This document shows, one piece after another, positions 7,125-15,175 of a stretch of 24,895 nt of DNA. A program made the position numbers and the translations under genes. How positions within the stretch are numbered: the first letter of the stretch is position 1; every line of letters begins with the position of its first letter. The DNA is taken from NCBI GenBank assembly GCA_964636625.1, contig CAZWUL010000014.1, positions 1 to 24,895 of the forward strand. The letters are read 5' to 3'. The notes under the pieces were generated by a model. That model searched no databases. It was given only the letters and a program-made list of their open reading frames with translations, and was not told where the DNA came from. The DNA is from CAZWUL01 sp964636625 (GTDB lineage: Bacteria; Atribacterota; Phoenicimicrobiia; Phoenicimicrobiales; Stramentimicrobiaceae).

Positions 7125-8369
7125 ATGACAGAAAAATATGGTTTAGTATTAGAGGGTGGTGGAGCAAAAGGTTCTTATGAGATTGGTGCCTGCAAAGCAC
7201 TTGAGGAGATGGGTGTAAAAGTAACAGCAGTAACCGGGACTTCGGTTGGGGCCTTAAACGGTGCAATGGTTGCTCAGCATGAGACTGAAAAAGCCTATCA
7301 GATGTGGCATGATATTCATCCTTCCATGGTGATGAAGATTGATGAAAAAAGGTTATCTCAATTGTCCCGGTTGGAAATAAAACCAGGTGATATGTCTTAT
7401 TATATAAAAATGATTGGAGAAATTATTGCTGAACGTGGAATTGACGCTTCACCTTTGCAAAATTTGATTAAAAAAAATGTAAATGAAGAAAAATTACGAA
7501 AATCAGATATAGATTTCGGTATGGTGACTGTATCATTTACTGACCGAAAAGCATTAGAGCTATTTGTAAAAGATATCCCTGAAGGTCAGGTTGCTGATTA
7601 TCTTTTTGCCAGCGCCAACTACCCTCTTTTTCGCTCAGCCAAGATTGATGAAAAGATTTACCTTGATGGTGGAGTGTATGATAATCTTCCAATTCGAATG
7701 CTGGTAGAAAAGGGTTACCGTTCTCTTATAACAATTCAGGTTGGCGGTATAGGTAGAAAAAGAAAGGTCAACCTGGAAAACTATAATGTTATTAATATCG
7801 AGCCGAAAGAGTCTCTGGGAGGACCCTTAAATTTTAATGCAGAAAAAGCCAGGGAAAATTTAAAGTTAGGTTATTTTGATGCATATCGAGTCATGAAAGA
7901 TTTATCCGGCCAATTATATTATATAATGATTGAACATCAAGAAGACTATTTTGTTGATTATTTTAGCCATCTTGATGAAGATATCATAACAAAAGTTGCC
8001 CGCACCCTTCATTTAAAGGAAGATATTCCACATCGAAGACTACTTTTTGAAAAAATCATACCTAAATTAGTAGATATACTAAAATTACCGGAAAATTGTA
8101 AATATCAAGATATTGCGTTATCCCTGGCTGAGAAAATTGCTCTGGAAGTTGGAGTTGATCGTTTTCGTATCTATTCTTTTACAGAATTAATCGATAGCAT
8201 AATCAACAAATATGGCCAGAATAAAAAAATGGATTCCAAAAAAGAAAGTAGTTTAATCTCTCAATTCGGGTTTCTTTCCTTGTTTAGCGGAGACAATGTT
8301 CTAAAAAAGTTAGTGAAGGATTTGTTGAATGAAAAATTAATCAAATCTCTTAAAGATACACAAGAATAA
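7125..8369 (+). CDS. Patatin-like phospholipase
   Basis: This 414-residue protein has an N-terminal patatin domain, a serine lipase/acyl hydrolase fold. It shows the oxyanion loop GGGAKG (11-16), the nucleophile elbow GTSVG with Ser40, and the DGG dyad partner at Asp181 in YLDGGVYDNLP. All catalytic elements are intact. Residues 270-410 form a mostly helical, charged C-terminal region that I do not recognise. No signal peptide is seen, so it is probably cytoplasmic or membrane-peripheral. ATG follows CAGGAG. The 24-bp and 27-bp gaps on its two sides suggest an operon with the nitroreductase and AOR genes, although no shared pathway is obvious. Confidence 0.88.
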   Translation: MTEKYGLVLEGGGAKGSYEIGACKALEEMGVKVTAVTGTSVGALNGAMVAQHETEKAYQMWHDIHPSMVMKIDEKRLSQLSRLEIKPGDMSYYIKMIGEIIAERGIDASPLQNLIKKNVNEEKLRKSDIDFGMVTVSFTDRKALELFVKDIPEGQVADYLFASANYPLFRSAKIDEKIYLDGGVYDNLPIRMLVEKGYRSLITIQVGGIGRKRKVNLENYNVINIEPKESLGGPLNFNAEKARENLKLGYFDAYRVMKDLSGQLYYIMIEHQEDYFVDYFSHLDEDIITKVARTLHLKEDIPHRRLLFEKIIPKLVDILKLPENCKYQDIALSLAEKIALEVGVDRFRIYSFTELIDSIINKYGQNKKMDSKKESSLISQFGFLSLFSGDNVLKKLVKDLLNEKLIKSLKDTQE

Positions 8370-8396
8370 GATAAAGGATAAGGAGGTCAAAATCTT

Positions 8397-10283
8397 ATGT
8401 CACAGAACAAGGATTTCTATCAAAAAGTTTTGTTGGTTGATGTAAATACTAAATTTTATCGAGTCGATCGTTTCAAGGTTGGAGATTATTTTGGTCCACC
8501 TGATTTAGGCTTATATCTGGCCGGTAAATACAATAGTCTGAATATCGGTACCGGATTGCTGGCTGGTTCTATTTTCCCCGGGTCTAACCGGTTGTTCTTT
8601 AGTGGATTTTCTCCCTGTTGGGGTGGTTTTTATATTTCTTCCATGGGCGGAGCCGGACTTGTCTTTGATAATCTGGGGATTAATACGCTATCCATTGTTG
8701 GTTGGGCAAGAACTCCTTCTGTATTATATCTGAACCGAATCCATGGAGAAGAAATTAAAGTTGATGTTTTACCTCTTGATTTGCATGCAATTTGGGAAGA
8801 GGGCGAAGGCGGGATTTATAGCCTGATGGATTATGTATATGGGGAGTATGGTTACTTTTATGAGAATGAACCTCGTATATTGGCTATAGGGCCTGCTTCG
8901 GAAGTAACCGATTTCGGAGCCATTTGTTCAGTCCCCATACAAAATGGAAAGCTGAGTTCTGTGGATACCTGGGCAGGAAGAGGCGGTTTTGGCACTAAAA
9001 TGTTAAAACAGCATAATATTGCCGCAGTCATTTATGGAGGAACTTATGTGGATGAAGACTTTCGGGATAGAAAAGTTGCAGACCAATGGTTCGAAGACAA
9101 GTATCAGGAAAAGATGGCAGCAAAAGATATTGAAGCAACAACGAAGTATCGTTTTGAGAAAAACTTTGGTACCGGTGGTACCTTCGGAGTCAATTATAGT
9201 ACCGTAAATGGCAGTTTGTTGACCTTGAACTACCGGAGTATTTATATGAAGGAGGAAGAACGGGTTGAAATTCATCAAAAATATATTCTAAACCATTATT
9301 TAAAACAGTTTAACGAGGAAACCATTCAAAATAAATTACAAAAAACCTGTGGAGAACCCTGTGCCGCAGTTTGTAAGAAAATGAGGGGAATTTATAAAAA
9401 AGATTACGAACCCTATCAAGCACTAGGCCCATTATGTGGAATTTTTGATCAGAGAGCTGCCGAAAAACTGGTTCGCCATGCTGATCGTTATGGATTTGAT
9501 GCAATTGCTATTGGAGGCGTCCTTGCCTGGCTCATGGATTGTTTGGATCAGGATTTAATTGCCCTGTCTGACCTTGGAATAAAGGAAAAACCGGTATTTT
9601 CCATGGATGGTTTTTCTGTAGAAACCGATTCTATGCATAATGCTGATATAGGTGTTATTCTTCTTGATAAAATAATTAATCAGGAAAAATATCTGGACTT
9701 AAACCGGGGTGCCCGGGAATTAGCCAAAGAATTAAGCCGGATAAAAAATGAAAAAATCATTCATCATTTTGTGTATAATGCATTTGCCAGGAAAGGATGG
9801 ATGGTGCCAAATCAATATTGGACCACGGGAGTTCTTTCCCCTATGGCTATTATGGGCAAGTATTACATGTTCTACGGAGATGCCTTTGTCCCGCCACGTG
9901 AGCTTGGAAGAGTAAACGCAAAGCGTTTTGAGCAGGAACTTATACTGGATACATTTGGCATATGCCGCTTCCATCGAAAATGGGCAGAAGAAATGATTCC
10001 GGAAATTATGGGCTCATTATTTGATATGCAAGATTTATTTTTAGAAAAAGTTTATCAGACTGCCCACCATATTAACACTCGAAATGCATCGATTTTTTGG
10101 GAATCAGAAAGAAACATAGACTTTGTTTATTCTTTCTTGAAAAGAAAGCAGCTGATTGGTAATGAAAAAAGCAAAGAACTGAGTAAATGGATTGATTATT
10201 TTGAAAGAAATAAAAAAGAAGCTGCCATGGATTTCTGGTATGAGATACACAAAGGAATCACCGAATCATTACATAATAGGTGA
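8397..10283 (+). CDS. Aldehyde:ferredoxin oxidoreductase family protein
   Basis: AOR enzymes oxidise aldehydes (or reduce acids) with a tungsten- or molybdenum-bispterin site and one [4Fe-4S] cluster, passing electrons to ferredoxin. The 628-residue length fits. The N-terminal domain has SGFSPCWGG and SSMGGAGLVFDNLGI; the middle has the AGRGGFGTKMLKQ pterin-binding region near residue 195. Cluster cysteines are Cys318, Cys322 and Cys326 (CGEPCAAVC) and Cys523 (GICRFHRKW). The first spacing is CxxxCxxxC rather than the CxxCxxxC of classical hyperthermophile AOR, so this is a divergent subfamily and its substrate is open. ATG follows AAGGAGGT, one of the strongest ribosome sites here. It lies 27 bp after the patatin gene. 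Confidence 0.9.
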   Translation: MSQNKDFYQKVLLVDVNTKFYRVDRFKVGDYFGPPDLGLYLAGKYNSLNIGTGLLAGSIFPGSNRLFFSGFSPCWGGFYISSMGGAGLVFDNLGINTLSIVGWARTPSVLYLNRIHGEEIKVDVLPLDLHAIWEEGEGGIYSLMDYVYGEYGYFYENEPRILAIGPASEVTDFGAICSVPIQNGKLSSVDTWAGRGGFGTKMLKQHNIAAVIYGGTYVDEDFRDRKVADQWFEDKYQEKMAAKDIEATTKYRFEKNFGTGGTFGVNYSTVNGSLLTLNYRSIYMKEEERVEIHQKYILNHYLKQFNEETIQNKLQKTCGEPCAAVCKKMRGIYKKDYEPYQALGPLCGIFDQRAAEKLVRHADRYGFDAIAIGGVLAWLMDCLDQDLIALSDLGIKEKPVFSMDGFSVETDSMHNADIGVILLDKIINQEKYLDLNRGARELAKELSRIKNEKIIHHFVYNAFARKGWMVPNQYWTTGVLSPMAIMGKYYMFYGDAFVPPRELGRVNAKRFEQELILDTFGICRFHRKWAEEMIPEIMGSLFDMQDLFLEKVYQTAHHINTRNASIFWESERNIDFVYSFLKRKQLIGNEKSKELSKWIDYFERNKKEAAMDFWYEIHKGITESLHNR

Positions 10284-10362
10284 TGTTAGCTTTTAAAAAG
10301 AATATCAAACTTAAAACATAGTAATGGTAAATAATGAGGGTAGCTAAATTTTGGAGATTATT

Positions 10363-11109
10363 ATGGATCTGCCGAAACTATATATCGGGACATCCGGCTG
10401 GCATTATCAACATTGGATAGGTCCCTTTTACCCAAAAAATTTAGAAAAAAAAGAAAGGTTAAATTATTATAGTCAATATTTTTCTACAGTAGAAATTAAC
10501 CATTCTTTCTATAAATTACCTGACCAGGGCACTTTCCAAAATTGGGTAGAACAAGTACCGGGAAATTTCACTTTTTCAGTTAAGGCAAGCCGGTATATAA
10601 CCCATATGAAAAAACTCAAAGATACATCCGAAGCACTGAGTCGTTTTATGAATGGGATTAAACCACTAAAAAGAAATCAGGGTCCAATATTATTCCAATT
10701 GCCACCTCACTGGAAATGTAATATAGAAAGACTTGAAAGCTTCTTAGAAATATTGCCTTTTGAAGGACAATATGTCTTTGAATTTAGAGATTCCTCCTGG
10801 TGGAACAATGAAACCTATAAATTATTAAAACAGAATAAAGCAGCTTTTTGTATCTTTGATTTGGCTGGTGTACTGTCTCCCATTATTTCGACAACTAATT
10901 TTGTATATATTCGCTTGCATGGTCCTAATGATGCTTATAAGGGTTCCTATTCTGAGGAAGCATTAAATAAATGGGCTGAGAGGATTCAAAAATGGATTAC
11001 TAAGGATAAAATGGTATTTTGTTATTTTGATAATGATCAAAATGCTTTTGCCTCAAAGAATGCATTACAATTAGAACAAATACTACAAAGTTATCCTAAA
11101 AATAAATAA
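10363..11109 (+). CDS. DUF72 (YecE-like) family protein
   Basis: This 248-residue protein matches the DUF72/YecE family, a TIM-barrel-like fold of unknown biochemical role. Motifs are YIGTSGWHYQHW near the N-terminus, STVEINHSFYKLP around residues 42-54, FTFSVKASRYITH around 70-82, FEFRDSSWW near 142 and YIRLHGP near 183, with CYFDND near the end. The frame is open from a TTG at 10351, but GGAG at 10353-10356 is placed correctly for ATG 10363. It lies 79 bp after the AOR gene, probably in the same unit. No function can be assigned. Confidence 0.88.
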   Translation: MDLPKLYIGTSGWHYQHWIGPFYPKNLEKKERLNYYSQYFSTVEINHSFYKLPDQGTFQNWVEQVPGNFTFSVKASRYITHMKKLKDTSEALSRFMNGIKPLKRNQGPILFQLPPHWKCNIERLESFLEILPFEGQYVFEFRDSSWWNNETYKLLKQNKAAFCIFDLAGVLSPIISTTNFVYIRLHGPNDAYKGSYSEEALNKWAERIQKWITKDKMVFCYFDNDQNAFASKNALQLEQILQSYPKNK

Positions 11110-11162
11110 ATCCATAATTGGGATTATCTCAAAATAATTTTTAAATTAAGAGGGTGTTTATA

Positions 11163-12029
11163 ATGAACTTTAAGGATCTTTCTAAAAAAATTGGAGAGAA
11201 ACTAAAAACAATTCCACCATCATGGAATTCACAGAAAGCAGTATTGGAGCTTTCGGAAGAATGTTATGCAATGTGGGAACAAACTGAATGGATGGATTTT
11301 TATTTTAATTATTTGTGTGAAAAACATTTACCCAATGTTATTCCGATTAATGAAAAGGTTTGTGGAACGACTTTTTTTGATGGCTTGAAAGATTTTATTC
11401 CTGATTTTAAGGTAAAAAATAGAAAAAGTATAGATGGACAGAAAAATACTAATAACATTTTGACCAACAAGGAGTTTGATCTGGCTTATCATAATTACCA
11501 GCATTGGCGCCAGATGGAATGGATTGAAAGTTATTTTAACTATTTATGTGAAAAACAACTATCCGGTATTTTGCAGATACCTGGTCCGACTTTCCAAAAA
11601 TTTAGTTTTAATGCCTTTCTTAAAATTCCCTGGATTTTCAAATTATATATTGAAAATACTGGTAATGAAAAAATAATTTTAGCAGATTCTAACCTGATAA
11701 CTCAGGGATTAATTAAATTTGAAAAGATTGGGATTATTTTGGCAAGCGGTGCTGTTGAATATCCTAAGGAAAAAATATCTACAAATAAAATTAATAATAG
11801 AATTGTAAATAATCAAGATGAACTTATGAGGAAAAAAGAGATACGACAACATTCAGTTTTTCAGTTAAATCATATTTATTTTATTCCAATATCATCTGAG
11901 GCAATACAGAAATGTGAAACATTTCAACCTGGAGGATTTAAAAGTAAAGAGCATTTAAGGGAAAAGGTATTGCTAAATGTTTCTGAGACCAAAAATAGAA
12001 GTGAGTTTTCCCTCAAATTTTCTGAATGA
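11163..12029 (+). CDS. Unrecognised protein with tandem-duplicated PD-(D/E)XK nuclease-like module
   Basis: This 288-residue protein contains two copies of one module. Copy A (about 38-86) runs WEQTEWMDFYFNYLCEK to FFDGLKDFIPDFK; copy B (about 115-160) runs WRQMEWIESYFNYLCEK to SFNAFLKIPWIFK. In copy A, Asp73, Asp81 and Lys83 give a D-x7-DxK pattern like a PD-(D/E)XK nuclease site; copy B has Asn150, Ile158 and Lys160 at the same spacing, so two acids are lost. The region after copy B (GIILASGAVEY, VFQLNHIYFIPI) also recalls restriction endonucleases. A nuclease role is inference from motif shape. ATG 11163 has GAGGG 8 nt upstream; a GTG at 11154 overlaps that site. No DNA methyltransferase is adjacent. 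It ends just before an insertion-sequence remnant, so the C-terminus may be altered. Confidence 0.55.
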   Translation: MNFKDLSKKIGEKLKTIPPSWNSQKAVLELSEECYAMWEQTEWMDFYFNYLCEKHLPNVIPINEKVCGTTFFDGLKDFIPDFKVKNRKSIDGQKNTNNILTNKEFDLAYHNYQHWRQMEWIESYFNYLCEKQLSGILQIPGPTFQKFSFNAFLKIPWIFKLYIENTGNEKIILADSNLITQGLIKFEKIGIILASGAVEYPKEKISTNKINNRIVNNQDELMRKKEIRQHSVFQLNHIYFIPISSEAIQKCETFQPGGFKSKEHLREKVLLNVSETKNRSEFSLKFSE

Positions 12030-12046
12030 AATCCGAGCTGTAGGTG

Positions 12047-12301
12047 TTTTTTTAAGGCAATAATCTTTTCTCTTAGGCTCTCAGCAAGCGCATGAGATGG
12101 CTTTCTACCGCTATTTTTGTGCAAAAGCGCATTTGCCCCGGATGTCTTGACTCCTTTCTTGAGGCGAAGTATTTGCCGGGTAGAAAGTCCCAAAGAAATT
12201 GCTGCCTGTTTGACTGTCAACTGCTTTTCTATCAGCTTAGAGATCGTCACATACCTACCAAGTTGTTTTTGAGACATTGGATAATATACCTCTTTATTCA
12301 T
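12047..12301 (-). pseudogene. Transposase remnant (N-terminal helix-turn-helix part only)
   Basis: Reading leftward from ATG at 12299-12301, about 85 residues match the N-terminus of an insertion-sequence transposase of the ISNCY/integrase-core type: SQKQLGRYVTISKLIEK, then a helix-turn-helix (LTVKQAAISLGLSTRQILRLKKG), NSGRKPSHAL and LREKIIALKK. Full-length relatives run to several hundred residues with a DDE domain; here the similarity stops at the KK near 12047 and the frame continues into unrelated sequence. The element is therefore a fragment and cannot transpose by itself. The exact family is uncertain. Confidence 0.7.
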
Positions 12302-12302
12302 A

Positions 12303-12343
12303 GTGACATTTTATCAAGATAATTAATAAGGTGACATTATCAC
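12303..12343. repeat. Probable IS end with TGACATT direct repeats
   Basis: Directly upstream of the transposase remnant, GTGACATT occurs at 12303-12310 and again at 12331-12338, the second inside the interrupted palindrome GTGACATTATCAC. A third TGACATT (12372-12378) is part of the promoter -35 region. Repeated short motifs of this kind are typical of transposase-binding IS ends; the boundary is not defined. Confidence 0.4.
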
Positions 12344-12370
12344 AAAATAATCACATCCGGTAAAAAATAT

Positions 12371-12399
12371 TTGACATTGTAAAAAAATTTTTTTATTAT
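12371..12399 (+). promoter_or_regulatory. Promoter of the hydroxyacid catabolic cluster
   Basis: A perfect -35 TTGACA (12371-12376), a 17-bp A/T spacer and the -10 TATTAT (12394-12399) predict transcription from about 12406, giving a leader of about 200 nt before dctM. An overlapping TATAAT at 12400-12405 would need a 23-bp spacer. This is the best promoter upstream of the nine-kilobase cluster, and it abuts the insertion-sequence remnant. Confidence 0.65.
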
Positions 12400-12408
12400 T
12401 ATAATATA

Positions 12409-12426
12409 CGGTCCACGGTCCACGGT
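12409..12426. repeat. CGGTCCA tandem repeat at the predicted transcription start
   Basis: The heptamer CGGTCCA occurs twice in tandem, followed by a partial third unit (CGGT). It is a GC-rich island in very AT-rich DNA, at the predicted +1 region of the cluster promoter. It could be an operator or a stray copy of a dispersed repeat. The 180 bases after it, up to the dctM start, show nothing else recognisable. Confidence 0.5.
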
Positions 12427-12604
12427 GTGTAATAATCAAATAAAATAAATATACCCTTAACTAATACTAATATTTAAATACAAATCGGATTCTCCATTAA
12501 AATTTAAAATAATATTACAGGCCTTATGGTTTTAAGATAAACTAAATATAGAATTTTATAAATGGTATAAATTATAAATATTTTTAGTAAGGGAGTTGAA
12601 TTTT

Positions 12605-13879
12605 TTGGAATTATTAGCCTTAGTCGTTCCATTCGTATTTTTTCTTATTATAGGTTTCCCTATTGCTTTTAATTTGTTGTTAAGTTCAATAATATATTTA
12701 ATTGCCGGAGGATATCCTTTAACCCTGGTTGGCCAAAGAATGTTTGAAGGAATGAGTAGTTTTGCTTTATTGGCAGTCCCTTTTTTTATTCTAACCGGAC
12801 AATTTATGCTAAAGGGCCATCTCTTAAAGTCAATGACTGAATTTATTAACTCATTTTTTGGTCATGTAAGAGGGGCGCTTGCTCTTGTTACTATTGGAAC
12901 ATGTTTATTCCTGGGAGCCATTGTTGGTTTAGCATTAGCTGCAATTGCTTCATTGGGTTCATTTTTGATTCCCATGATGAAAGAAGAAGGCTATTCACCC
13001 GCATTTAGTTCAGCAGTTATGGCTTCAGCATCATTATTAGGCCCTATCATGCCACCAAGCGTACTTATGATTTTATACTGCATGTCTGTTGGGAGAACTT
13101 CTATAGCAGGGTTGTTTTTGGCTGCAATAATACCAGCAATAATTATTGCAATTTCACAAATGATAGTTGTTTACTATAAAGCAAAAAAATACAATCTTCC
13201 CCATCATTCTAAAACGGGTTGGCCAGAAAAATGGACCCAATTTAAGAAATCTTTGCCAGCTTTATTCTTACCGGTCATTATCTTGGGTGGAATTTTTGGA
13301 AGAATATTTACTGTAACAGAAGCGTCTGCAGTTGCAGCTTTATATGCGTTTATCTTAACATTTTTTGTTTTTAGGGAAGCAAAATGGTCTGATTTACCAG
13401 AAATATTTTTAGAAACTGCCCTTACTTCTGGGTTGGTAATTTTACTAGCCGGAACAGCAACAGTTACCGCATGGGCTATTGCTAATGAACAGATAATATA
13501 TATATTAATTGAGCCATTTTCGAATGTACCAACTTGGGTATTTTTACTTTTTGTAAATATTCTTTTACTTTTAAATGGCATGTTTATGGATGATTATGCT
13601 TCAGTGGTTGTTTTAGGGCCAATTATTGCGCCTATTGCTTGGAGATTAGGAGTAGATCCATTACACATTGGAGCCATTATATGTATTAATTTAGTTATTG
13701 GTTTGGCAACCCCTCCTTTTGGAATTGCCCTTTTTGTTACCAGTCCCATGGCTGGGGTGACGATAGAAGAAACTGTTCGCGAAGCAATCCCTCTTATTTT
13801 AGTTAGTATCGCGGTCTTATTGCTAATTACTTATATTCCCCAGATTTGTCTCTGGTTACCAAGAACTTTAGGTTATTAA
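12605..13879 (+). CDS. dctM: TRAP transporter large membrane subunit (DctM family), second system
   Basis: This 424-residue multi-helix protein forms the channel of the second TRAP transporter. Motifs match DctM: LLAVPFFILTGQFMLKG near residue 58, GLALAAIASLGSFLIPMM around 102-119, LLGPIMPPSVLMILYCMS around 135, FTVTEASAVAALYAF around 235 and GLATPPFGIALFV near 375. It starts with TTG at 12605, since GGGAG at 12591-12595 is 9 nt upstream; an earlier in-frame TTG at 12596 touches the ribosome site. It comes first in its operon, ahead of dctP and dctQ, which reverses the usual order and differs from the first transporter in this window. Confidence 0.92.
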   Translation: MELLALVVPFVFFLIIGFPIAFNLLLSSIIYLIAGGYPLTLVGQRMFEGMSSFALLAVPFFILTGQFMLKGHLLKSMTEFINSFFGHVRGALALVTIGTCLFLGAIVGLALAAIASLGSFLIPMMKEEGYSPAFSSAVMASASLLGPIMPPSVLMILYCMSVGRTSIAGLFLAAIIPAIIIAISQMIVVYYKAKKYNLPHHSKTGWPEKWTQFKKSLPALFLPVIILGGIFGRIFTVTEASAVAALYAFILTFFVFREAKWSDLPEIFLETALTSGLVILLAGTATVTAWAIANEQIIYILIEPFSNVPTWVFLLFVNILLLLNGMFMDDYASVVVLGPIIAPIAWRLGVDPLHIGAIICINLVIGLATPPFGIALFVTSPMAGVTIEETVREAIPLILVSIAVLLLITYIPQICLWLPRTLGY

Positions 13880-13944
13880 GAAAATGTTAAAAATAATATA
13901 AATATTTTTTAGGAATCATGTTAAATTGACTAGAAAAAATTTCC

Positions 13945-13975
13945 AAAAAGAAGGGAGGTAACAAGTAGAGGGAAA
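13945..13975 (+). promoter_or_regulatory. Second untranslated Shine-Dalgarno-like element upstream of dctP
   Basis: AAAAAGAAGGGAGGTAAC (13945 onward), followed by an AGAGGGAAAAACT stretch, closely resembles 644-671 in front of the first dctP. No ATG, GTG or TTG follows GGGAGGT (13953-13959) at translating distance, and an in-frame TAG appears within a few codons. Its spacing to the dctP start (74 nt) nearly equals that of the first copy (77 nt). An mRNA-stabilising role is inferred. Confidence 0.4.
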
Positions 13976-14032
13976 AACTGATAAAGTGCCTAAATAAACA
14001 AAAAATATCTTTAAAAGGAGTGTTTATCAAAG

Positions 14033-15058
14033 ATGAAAAATAATAAATTCTTATTAGTATTAATTATTTCTCTGATTTTATGTTTGCTAGTTAGTTCTAA
14101 TGTACTAGCTGCACAAAGAGTTCGAATTTCTGTTTGCAATGCTCCAACACATCCTCAAAATATTGGCTTGGAAATTATGAAACAGTATGTTGAAGAAAAA
14201 ACAGATGGCGAAATAGTTATTGCAGTTTATCCCAATTCCCAATTAGGAGCTGAAAGGGAATCTGTAGAACAGTGTACCAGTGGTTCGTTGGAAATGGCAA
14301 CCGCATCTGCCGGGCCATTGACTACATTCAACAATAAATTTATGGTTTTAGATATTCCCTTTGCATTTGATAGTTATGAAGTAGCTTGGATGGTATTAGA
14401 TGGTCCTATTGGACAGGAATTACTTGAATCATGTGAAGAAGCAGGTCTAAAAGGACTTGCTTATATGGAGAATGGGTTCCGCCATGTAACTAATAGTGTG
14501 AGACCTATTGAAACTGTTGAAGATTTTAAAAATATAAAAATAAGAACAATGGAAGCACCAATGCATATGGAAAATTTTAAATTATTAGGCGCTAATCCCA
14601 CTCCTGTACCCTGGACTGAATTATATCTGACTATTCAACAGAAAATTGTTGATGGCCAGGAAAATCCATTAGCTAATTTATGGGAAACCAAAATGTATGA
14701 AGTTCAAAAATATGCATCTTTAACTGGTCATATTTATGATCCTATGCCCCTTGTAGCGGATTTAAAATGGTTTGAAAGTCTAACACCTGAACAACAGTCA
14801 ATTATTGAAAAAGGTGCTTTATTGGGACAAAATTACAGTCGTTTTGTAAATAAAATAAGAGAAGAGCAACTGGTTGATCTATTGACTGCTGAAGGAATGG
14901 AAATCAATGATGTATCTGCAGAAGCAAAGGCAGAAATGAGAGAAATGTCTCAGGATAAGGTTGTACAAAAAATCAAAGATAACGCTGATGCCGATTTTGT
15001 AGACAAATGGTTGGATGCTATCAAATTAGCAATAGATGATGTTAATGCTGGTTTATAA
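14033..15058 (+). CDS. dctP: TRAP transporter substrate-binding protein (DctP family), second system
   Basis: This 341-residue exported binding protein has a signal peptide at residues 1-27 (MKNNK, a long hydrophobic core, then SSNVLAA). The mature part has the DctP signatures: IPFAF around 108-112, NGFRHVTNSVRPI around 147-159, NIKIRTMEAP with the carboxylate-clamping Arg171, and DGQENP near 210. Arg171 falls at the same position as in the first DctP, but the surrounding pocket differs, so the substrates need not match. ATG follows AAAGGAG. The cluster content suggests a small 2-hydroxyacid such as glycerate (inference). A stable hairpin follows the stop codon. Confidence 0.92.
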   Translation: MKNNKFLLVLIISLILCLLVSSNVLAAQRVRISVCNAPTHPQNIGLEIMKQYVEEKTDGEIVIAVYPNSQLGAERESVEQCTSGSLEMATASAGPLTTFNNKFMVLDIPFAFDSYEVAWMVLDGPIGQELLESCEEAGLKGLAYMENGFRHVTNSVRPIETVEDFKNIKIRTMEAPMHMENFKLLGANPTPVPWTELYLTIQQKIVDGQENPLANLWETKMYEVQKYASLTGHIYDPMPLVADLKWFESLTPEQQSIIEKGALLGQNYSRFVNKIREEQLVDLLTAEGMEINDVSAEAKAEMREMSQDKVVQKIKDNADADFVDKWLDAIKLAIDDVNAGL

Positions 15059-15086
15059 TTAAGATAGACTCTATCTAAAACTGATA

Positions 15087-15115
15087 ACAGGGAGGGATAC
15101 AAATGCCCTCCCTGT
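15087..15115 (+). terminator. Intercistronic hairpin between the second dctP and dctQ
   Basis: ACAGGGAGGG (15087-15096) is the perfect reverse complement of 15106-15115, a GC-rich 10-bp stem with a 9-nt loop. A T-rich stretch (GTTTTAATTTT) begins about 5 nt later. A smaller hairpin (AGATAG/CTATCT, 15062-15076) precedes it. The position mirrors the unrelated hairpin at 1746-1797, so partial termination or 3'-end protection of dctP is likely. Confidence 0.65.
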
Positions 15116-15175
15116 GCTATGTTTTAATTTTAGAATATATATTCATTTAACAATTAGAGGTAGAGGTGAATAATT

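Noticed and set aside
12400..12405. TATAAT as the -10 box of the cluster promoter
   Set aside because: It is a perfect hexamer but would leave a 23-bp spacer from TTGACA; TATTAT at 12394-12399 gives the optimal 17 bp.
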